Shown in pieces: positions 1 through 6,300 of a stretch of 10,559 nt of DNA. The position numbers were made by a program, and so were the translations under genes. The notes below the pieces were generated by a model, which was not told the DNA's origin, did no database searches, and saw nothing but the letters and a program-made list of their open reading frames with translations. Origin of the DNA: Clostridia bacterium (lineage in GTDB: Bacteria > Bacillota > Clostridia > TANB77 > UBA1234); the NCBI GenBank assembly GCA_900765095.1, contig CAAFRB010000034.1:1-10559 (forward strand), given 5' to 3'. The first letter of the stretch is position 1. Each line of letters starts with the position of its first letter.

Positions 1-1020
1 GTGTGCTCTTGGAAGTAAATCTATTTCGCAGCTTAATGGTCTGATTTCATCAATTGCTCTTCCATCAACTCTCTTATTTTCTTCAAGAATTAGGTGTCTA
101 ACTGTTTTCTTTTCTAGTTTATATACAGCTTCACCAATCAATGGTTTGATTGTTTCAAATTCTTCCTCTGTATGATTTGCTTTTAAAAATTCTTCAATTT
201 CATTTTGTAATTCTGCAACATTATTATCTCTTGTGTCCTTGTCCTTTTCTTGAACAGCATCACACATTTTAACACTTGCAAAATTATATATTTCATTAAA
301 CAAATCATCTGGAACAGCACAAGATTCGTATTCGAATTTTGGTTTTCCTATTTCTTTTTGAATTTCTTCAATAAATTCAGCAACTTTCTTTATTTGTTCA
401 TGTCCTTTTATGATAGCTTCTAACATCAAATCTTCTGGAATTTCGTCTGCTCCTGCTTCAATCATTGAAACTTTCTCTTTAGTTCCAGCAACTGTCAAGT
501 TAAGTCTATTTTTTGCTCTTTGTTCCAATGTTGGATTTATAACAATTTGTCCATCTACATATCCAACACTTACTGCTGCTGTTGGTCCATTAAATGGAAT
601 ATCAGAAATTGAAAGAGCAGCAGATGTACCAATTTGGGCAGCAACTTCTGGTGAACAATCTGGATCTACGGAAAGTACCATTGCATTTACGCATACATCA
701 TTTCTTAAATCCTTTGGAAATAAAGGTCTAATTGGTCTATCAATAGCACGAGAAACTAATATTGCTTTGTCTGATGGTTTTCCTTCTCTTTTTAAGAAGC
801 TGCCTGGTATTTTACCTACAGAATATAGTCTTTCTTCGTAATCTACTGAAAGTGGGAAAAAGTCGATTCCTTCCCTTGGTTTTTTTGACGCTGTAACATT
901 TACTATAACAGCAGTATCTCCGTATCTTACAAGTACACTACCATTAGCTAATCCTGCCATTTTACCTGTTTCTAATGTAAGTGTTCTTCCTGCAAGTTCC
1001 ATTGAATAACTTTTAAACAT
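1..1020 (-). CDS. pnp: Polynucleotide phosphorylase, N-terminal part (gene runs off the left edge)
   Basis: PNPase is a cytoplasmic trimeric 3'-5' exoribonuclease that degrades RNA by phosphorolysis and works in mRNA turnover. I translated 340 codons from the minus strand. Residues about 8-140 form the first RNase PH-like domain, with the family signatures FFPLSVDYEERLYSVGKIPG (54-73), GSFLKREG (73-80) and RAIDRPIRPLFP (91-102). A helical linker region follows (about 240-310). The second RNase PH domain opens at ENKRVDGRAIDEIRPL (about 315-330), where the window ends. The catalytic second core and the KH and S1 RNA-binding domains therefore lie outside. The ATG at 1020 is chosen because an AAAAGGAG site (1028-1035) sits 7 bases upstream; an internal Met at residue 7 has no such site. 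The gene lies downstream of rpsO on the same strand, the usual bacterial rpsO-pnp order. Identification is very secure; the reading frame is open throughout. Confidence 0.97.
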   Translation of the reverse strand, partial: MFKSYSMELAGRTLTLETGKMAGLANGSVLVRYGDTAVIVNVTASKKPREGIDFFPLSVDYEERLYSVGKIPGSFLKREGKPSDKAILVSRAIDRPIRPLFPKDLRNDVCVNAMVLSVDPDCSPEVAAQIGTSAALSISDIPFNGPTAAVSVGYVDGQIVINPTLEQRAKNRLNLTVAGTKEKVSMIEAGADEIPEDLMLEAIIKGHEQIKKVAEFIEEIQKEIGKPKFEYESCAVPDDLFNEIYNFASVKMCDAVQEKDKDTRDNNVAELQNEIEEFLKANHTEEEFETIKPLIGEAVYKLEKKTVRHLILEENKRVDGRAIDEIRPLSCEIDLLPRAH

Positions 1021-1027
1021 ATTTTTT

Positions 1028-1053
1028 CTCCTTTTCCGAAGCTTATACGCTTC
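1028..1053 (-). promoter_or_regulatory. pnp ribosome binding site with a small hairpin directly upstream
   Basis: Read on the minus strand, a 5-bp stem GAAGC/GCTTC with a 6-base loop (1038-1053) is followed after two bases by the Shine-Dalgarno sequence AAAAGGAG (1028-1035). A hairpin abutting the site could modulate ribosome access or protect the 5' end of a processed pnp mRNA. The ribosome binding site is clear. The hairpin's function is inference and its short stem could be chance. Confidence 0.5.
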
Positions 1054-1164
1054 TTTATTATTATCTTATTATTCTACATTTGGAGTTTTATATGTAGCTG
1101 TAGTGTCTAAAGACTAACAATAATCCTTACACATTACATCTACATCATAAAAAATTCCAAAGCA

Positions 1165-1217
1165 TAATTATTTTTAAGGGAGGTAACTTTTATTTAAGTT
1201 TACCTCCCTTATAATTA
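1165..1217 (-). other. Strong hairpin between rpsO and pnp, no U-tract
   Basis: A perfect 11-bp inverted repeat (AAGGGAGGTAA at 1176-1186 against TTACCTCCCTT at 1200-1210) has a 13-base loop. A further 7-bp outer pairing (1165-1171 with 1211-1217) takes in the rpsO stop codon. On the rpsO-pnp transcript the stem is followed by A-rich sequence rather than a run of U, so a standard intrinsic terminator is unlikely. By position it matches the rpsO-pnp intercistronic hairpins that in Escherichia coli act as an attenuating terminator and as the RNase III site for pnp autocontrol. A processing or stability role is therefore the best guess. The structure is seen directly; the function is inferred. 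Confidence 0.6.
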
Positions 1218-1469
1218 CTTTCTTAAACCTAATCTATCAATTAAAGCACGATATCTTTCAATATCTGTTTTTTCTAGATATTTAAGTAAGCCTCTTCTTT
1301 GTCCAACCATTTTGAAAAGTCCTCTTCTTGAATGATTATCCTTTTTATGAACTTTTAAATGCTCTGTAAGCTCTGTTATTCTGTTTGTAAGTAGAGCTAT
1401 TTGAACTTCTGGTGAACCTGTGTCGCCTTCATGAGTAGCGTACTCTTTAATTATTTGAGCCTTATCCAT
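1215..1469 (-). CDS. rpsO: 30S ribosomal protein S15
   Basis: S15 is a primary binding protein of 16S rRNA that organises the central domain of the small subunit and takes part in an intersubunit bridge. The 84-residue product shows the family core: HEGDTGSPEVQIALLT (about 13-28), the rRNA-contacting HKKDNHSRRGL (about 40-50), MVGQRRGLLKYL and the C-terminal RALIDRLGLRK. The usual DHH is DNH here, a small variation. The frame stays open upstream to 1589, but the start is placed at ATG 1469 because an AAGGAGGT site (1477-1484) lies 7 bases upstream and because the sequence further upstream holds a promoter and does not resemble S15. This makes the protein about five residues shorter at the N-terminus than the usual 87-89. 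It is first in an rpsO-pnp unit. Identification is very secure. Confidence 0.98.
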   Translation of the reverse strand: MDKAQIIKEYATHEGDTGSPEVQIALLTNRITELTEHLKVHKKDNHSRRGLFKMVGQRRGLLKYLEKTDIERYRALIDRLGLRK

Positions 1470-1476
1470 TTTATTT

Positions 1477-1484
1477 ACCTCCTT
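1477..1484 (-). promoter_or_regulatory. rpsO ribosome binding site
   Basis: AAGGAGGT on the minus strand, 7 bases before ATG 1469. It fixes the S15 start and rules out the longer upstream extension of the frame. Confidence 0.9.
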
Positions 1485-1560
1485 CTTAAATAATAATCGC
1501 CTATGATTTAGATAGTCAAGCGGAGATATGCTCGAATACCCAAACTCAAGGTTCGTGTAC

Positions 1561-1589
1561 ATTATATAACATAATTTGGAATAAAGCAA
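1561..1589 (-). promoter_or_regulatory. Sigma-A-type promoter of rpsO
   Basis: Minus-strand -35 TTGCTT (1584-1589), 17-base spacer, -10 TATAAT (1561-1566, a perfect consensus). Transcription should start near 1554, giving a leader of roughly 85 bases before the S15 start codon. A leader of that length is long enough for S15-dependent autoregulation, which is known for rpsO in several bacteria, but I could not define a specific S15-binding structure here. The promoter lies just downstream of the last gene of the envelope operon (stop at 1616). Confidence 0.8.
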
Positions 1590-1615
1590 CAGTTATTTTT
1601 TGTATTAGCAAAAAT

Positions 1616-2392
1616 CTATAATCTAAACTCATAAGTTCTAACGCTATTAGTGTCTGTTCTTTCAATTTCAAGTGTTTTCGGGAACATAATTGAAGTATTA
1701 AACTCTAATTCCAAATCGATTTTGCTCTTTGGAGAAATTGTAAATTCTCCATTTAGCGCATTTTTCACATTATTCATTGTCGAATACATCTTAGATGAAG
1801 TTATTTCTACACATTTATCATTTTTATTTTCTATGCTCACATAAAAAAAACATTTGTTCAAAGTAACTTTATAGCCTTTAAGAATATATTCTACTCCCTT
1901 TTTGTTTATCGTTTCGTTTGTTTCAACATATATCAAGAAATTTTCAGGGATTATACTCGCTTTTTTATCATTTAATATTATTAAAAATTCATGCTCATTA
2001 CCGTCTGCCATCTGCAATATTACTTCATACATATTTTGAGTCAATTGAATTGCATTTAGCACAGTATATGACGAGTAATCCATATCTTCCATTTTCTGCA
2101 CATATTCATCATAACTAACATATTGGTTGTATTCCGCTGTATGATAGGTATATGCTTTTTCATAGTTTCCTTCTTTTACTTCTTTCAAATAAGGCCCTAT
2201 TGTTTTCTCAATTAAGAACTTATACTCGTACACACTCATATCACCGCCTGTGTACTCTGAGCCGATTCTGCTTTGAATGCTATTCTTTTCTTTAATAAAA
2301 TTGTCATAACTTGTCATAAACACAAGTACAACAGTTAAAATCACAATAGCTATAAACAAGTTAGTTATTGTCTTTTTATTTTTTTCACTCAT
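1616..2392 (-). CDS. Bitopic membrane protein, possible NTF2-like plus beta-rich domain (third gene of envelope operon)
   Basis: I do not recognise this 258-residue protein as a named family. After a lysine-rich cytoplasmic start (MSEKNKK) there is one membrane segment (about 8-28). The remaining ~230 residues should be outside the membrane. Residues about 52-140 have a helical start with the pattern EGNYEKAY (73-80) and YVSYDEYVQKM (91-101), then short strands ending FLIILNDKKASIIPENF (136-152), as expected for an NTF2-like fold. Residues about 160-258 are strand-rich and look like a telokin/immunoglobulin-like domain. The neighbour upstream has the same layout and matching landmarks, so the two look like diverged paralogs. 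The start at 2392 is supported by AGGAGG (2398-2403), 5 bases upstream. The gap to the previous gene is 30 bases, so it is co-transcribed. No terminator is evident after it. The domain calls are by eye; a VirB8/TcpC-type partner of the upstream hydrolase is one possible role. Confidence 0.75.
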   Translation of the reverse strand: MSEKNKKTITNLFIAIVILTVVLVFMTSYDNFIKEKNSIQSRIGSEYTGGDMSVYEYKFLIEKTIGPYLKEVKEGNYEKAYTYHTAEYNQYVSYDEYVQKMEDMDYSSYTVLNAIQLTQNMYEVILQMADGNEHEFLIILNDKKASIIPENFLIYVETNETINKKGVEYILKGYKVTLNKCFFYVSIENKNDKCVEITSSKMYSTMNNVKNALNGEFTISPKSKIDLELEFNTSIMFPKTLEIERTDTNSVRTYEFRL

Positions 2393-2422
2393 AAATTCCT
2401 CCTGAATAATTATAAGCTTATA

Positions 2423-3286
2423 TTACATATAATCCTCAATATATTCGTAGTCCATTACTATTGATCTTTCTGTAATAGTTTTTCCGTTTTTTTCCTTAAG
2501 TACCACTTGCATATAACTATCTATTGCATAATTTGAATTTACATTATTCTTTGTAGTTATATTTATTCTTACAGTTTCTTTAGGTTGGATTTTTATATTT
2601 AACGCTTCATCTTCTTGAGCTTTATAATCAATTCCATCTGTTCTATGTATATACGTACCTTCAAAAGATCCTTCTAATATATTAGCTGTAAGATTTGTAA
2701 TGTCAACTGAATATATTTTGTGCCCTGAACACTCTGTTTCATAAACAATACTAAAATTTATATTCTTATCTTTAAAGGAATATTTTTTGTCCGCCTTAAC
2801 AACTTCATTTATATCATCAGGAATTATATAAAAATCATCTAAATTTGGAATTATAAATATCCTTTTGATACTTGATTTTTCTCCGTTAGTAACGGAAAGT
2901 TTGCAGTCATACTTTCCGTTACCAGTTTTGTATCCAATAAAACTAATTGCGTCGTGTTCGCCTATATATTTTTCAAACTCAGCTTTGAATTCATCAATAG
3001 AAGCATATTGTTTAAAGCCTTTATAATTAGGCTCAAGTTTATTATATACAGATTCATAATCTCCACTATTAATGTATCCTATAACTACTTTAGCTGTATT
3101 CTCTACGTAAGTATCTAAGACGTACCCTTCTGAATTTTCATATTCACGTTGCTCTTTTGCTAATTGTCTACTATTTTTTACACGTTCAACCACCTTTATT
3201 GAACCTCTTATAGCATTTTCCACTAAAATAAGTGCAACAATAGCAACTATACATATAATAACAGTCTTAACTATTTTTTTATCCAT
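2423..3286 (-). CDS. Bitopic membrane protein, possible NTF2-like plus beta-rich domain (second gene of envelope operon)
   Basis: This 287-residue protein is also not a family I can name. It starts MDKK, has one membrane segment (about 5-25), then a short charged helical stretch rich in Lys, Arg and Glu (30-52). The exported part has helices and strands with SGDYESVYNKL (74-84) and YASIDEFKAEFEKY (94-107), then FIIPNLDDFYIIPDDI (about 134-149), suggesting an NTF2-like fold. A strand-rich domain follows (about 158-285, including INFSIVYETE and KETVRINITTKNN). It resembles the downstream gene in order and spacing of these parts. An in-frame ATG at 3292 sits only one base from the ribosome binding site, whereas ATG 3286 has ideal 7-base spacing, so 3286 is chosen. 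It begins 24 bases after the stop of the large hydrolase gene. The function is unknown; association with the hydrolase at the outer membrane face is inferred from operon structure and shared topology. Confidence 0.75.
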   Translation of the reverse strand: MDKKIVKTVIICIVAIVALILVENAIRGSIKVVERVKNSRQLAKEQREYENSEGYVLDTYVENTAKVVIGYINSGDYESVYNKLEPNYKGFKQYASIDEFKAEFEKYIGEHDAISFIGYKTGNGKYDCKLSVTNGEKSSIKRIFIIPNLDDFYIIPDDINEVVKADKKYSFKDKNINFSIVYETECSGHKIYSVDITNLTANILEGSFEGTYIHRTDGIDYKAQEDEALNIKIQPKETVRINITTKNNVNSNYAIDSYMQVVLKEKNGKTITERSIVMDYEYIEDYM

Positions 3287-3293
3287 TTGCATT

Positions 3294-3299
3294 CCTCCT
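3294..3299 (-). promoter_or_regulatory. Ribosome binding site that sets the start of the 2423-3286 gene
   Basis: AGGAGG on the minus strand. Only one base separates it from the first ATG (3290-3292), which is too close for initiation. Seven bases separate it from the second in-frame ATG (3284-3286), which is therefore the likely start. Confidence 0.75.
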
Positions 3300-3310
3300 A
3301 AAAGTAAAAA

Positions 3311-6300
3311 TTATTTTTTTACTTGATTTAGCATGTATTGGAGTACCTTACCTGCATATCCAGGCATACTGTCTGCATTTGCTATAACACCAGAGCCTTT
3401 AGTATAGCTCAAGCCTGCAATGTCATTGTAGAAACTACCATCTACTATTGCGCTTGAATTTGGTCCTTTATTATACATATATGCAGCAGCAGCGTATATA
3501 ACTAATTGTTGTGGTGAAGAACCCATATCCTCTGCCAAAGCTTTTATTCCACTTGCTTGTGCGGCTTTCTTTACATTATTATAAGCATTATTTTCATTGG
3601 CGTTAATCCTGTTAATGTTTTCTTTTAAATACTCAGCTCCTGTTAAGGCATTTGTGTATGGAGTTCTCATCATTTCAATCATCTTTTCTGTATCTGTTAT
3701 TCCTTTAGATTTATATATACCCATTGCAAGTGAAGGCATTACTTGTAACAATCCTTGAGCTCTTCTCAAGTTTTTCAAATTGCCATTGTATTCAAATTGT
3801 TTTTCACCATACTTAGCATTGCCACGATTTCTTGCAGGTATTTCGTGTGACTCTATACCAGGTTGAAAACCTGATTCACGACTTGCAACACCAGCAAGGA
3901 ATGTAGGATCAAGCCCTGCTGCCACAGCTGCTGTATACACAGCGTTGTGGCCAACTTCATGGGCGGTTGATAGTGTTCCATAAGTTACATACATATTGTA
4001 GTATAGAACATTATGAACAGTAAAATTATCCTCCGATTCAATTTTACCCAATACTCCGCCTTCTACAGCTGGATATCCATAGCTTTTCAATAAAGGCACT
4101 AATTTTTCGCTTACTACTCTAGCCATGTTTTCATCATACACGCCTGGCGTTATATTATCTTCAGCTGTTATTATTCCTTTAGCTTGTAAAGACTCTTGGA
4201 ATTGGACTAAGTCAGTTATCATACCACCTGGTAGTTCATTAGAAGACGAAATTGAAGTAGCAGAACTTATAGGTCCATCATAAAATGCTATAACAAAAGG
4301 ATTTTCTACATCCGACATGCTAAGTAGCAATGATGCCGGAATAGTTAATCTTTCTTTAGCAAATGCACTGCTAATATCAAAGCAATCTGATCTTGCTCTT
4401 ACATCTCCACTTACATTCACAGATTCTAATAGCTTATCTGTTTCATCGCCGCTCGCTTCTGAACCAGGCGCGTATCTCTTTGTATCATTTAAAGCTGATG
4501 CATTTACAGCATCTTCCACGTCAGTAAACATTGGATATAATGGAACATTATTGCCCCAAATAACCTTTGCAGGTTCATATTGAGTCATAGTAGTTTTTAT
4601 TAAAACACTTCCAAAATCTATGTCGTTAAAGTCGATTTGTTCTGCACTAATCACTCTATACCTTGTTGCTTGTTGTGAGCTACTTGATGATGCCACTGTC
4701 GAAGAACCACTTGATGATGTTGCTGGATCAGGATCAGAGTATGGATCTTGCTGAGATTTTTGTGGATTTTGTATATCAAGTGTACATAGCCAATAAACCG
4801 GATTTGCAGTTCCTTCTTTCACAACGTATTTATCATCTTGTTTTAAAAGACCTATATCTCCATCAAATACGAGATATCTATCCCCATTACTATCTGTAAT
4901 AAATGACGCTGATGCTAATGCTTTAGCATGGCTTCCTGCCTCTAACACTTCATTTTCTTCATAAGGCACGCCAGTTTCTAATACTTTATCGAGTATTACG
5001 GTTCTTATTAGCGAATAGTAATCTGAAGCCAATATTTCCTTTTTATCTCCGCCAGCACTTTGACGTACTTCTAGAGCTTTTTCTTTATTATAAAACGGTG
5101 CAAATATTGGTCCCATGTACTTTGAAGGGCTTTCGCCTTCGCCATTTACTGTACATCCCAAATGTAAGTGTGGTCCACCACTGTTACCAGTAGTACCTTC
5201 ATATCCAATTACCGTGCCAGCACCTACAATATCACCAGCTTGTACACTAGGCCATCTCTTCATGTGTGCGTAACTTGTTTTAGTAGTACTTGAGTCACCA
5301 CTAGAATGTCTTATCGTAACTGTGAAACCTCCATAACAGTTGAATTCTGCTTTCGTAACCACACCTGGAGCTACAGAAACAATAGGCTCCCATAATGTAT
5401 ATTGTTCAAGCTCATTGTTTAACTGTGTTTCTGCATCTGCATACTCTACACTGACAGAATCTCCATAGTTCAAGAAACCATCTGCTGCCGATTTCGCTTT
5501 ACCACCATTTAAGGCTATTTGCAATTTTAATTGTTCAAGTGCATAATCGTACACCTGGGCACCATATTCGTCTGATCTATCTAAGATTGTTTTAGATATC
5601 GAACGACCCGACCAGTCGGCACCCCCGTGTCCTTCCTTGTATCCGCCATCATAGAAGTACGAGGTTCCAAGAGCATTCATCATAAAATACGACCTTACAT
5701 AAGCATTTCCATGTGGAAATATCGCGTATACAAGTGATTTTCCGTTATCCGTTTGACATTCCTCCAGATTTTCATAATCAACCACTTGCCAATATATCTG
5801 ATTTTTCTTAACCTTCATCTTCTCTTGCTCTTTTGAACTAAGTGCGTCTTCGTCAGATGAAACCAATCGCTCTGTCCAGAAAGCTAATTGAGTTATTCCT
5901 TCATCAAAGTCCCATACAGAATCAGACAAATATAAGTATGAGTATGCTGTATCCAATACATAACCATTTTCTCTTATGCACATTACAAGTTTATATAAGT
6001 CACGCATAAAGTTATAGGCTGTATCATTATTTTCTGCGTATTTTTCCCACGTTAGAAGCATATTCATAATATCTGCTTCTTTTATCGCTGCTTCTCCATT
6101 TCCATATTCTGAAAAATAATTTTTATATAACTCTGTTCTGTATTTTGCATCCTCATTAATATGGAATATCTTAATTCCAAAACTAAAGTATGAGTGAGGT
6201 ATTACATATCTGTAATTATCCGGTACAAATGGGTTTTGTACCATTTTAATATTATAATCTGCATGTTTAGCCCATGTATCTGCACTTGTAACAAGCATAA

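Noticed and set aside
410..841. Long open frame on the plus strand
   Set aside because: It is antisense to the clearly recognised pnp coding sequence and has no ribosome binding site or family resemblance.
1176..1184. AAGGGAGGT, Shine-Dalgarno-like on the plus strand, with a similar GGGAGGT on the minus strand
   Set aside because: No start codon with an open frame follows at suitable distance on either strand; the sequence is explained as arms of the hairpin.
1470..1589. N-terminal extension of S15 by 40 residues
   Set aside because: The extension covers the rpsO promoter and leader, is unlike any S15, and ATG 1469 has an ideal ribosome binding site.
1599..1615. A/T hairpin TTTTTG/CAAAAA as a terminator for the envelope operon
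   Set aside because: Only one G-C pair in the stem and no U-run after it.
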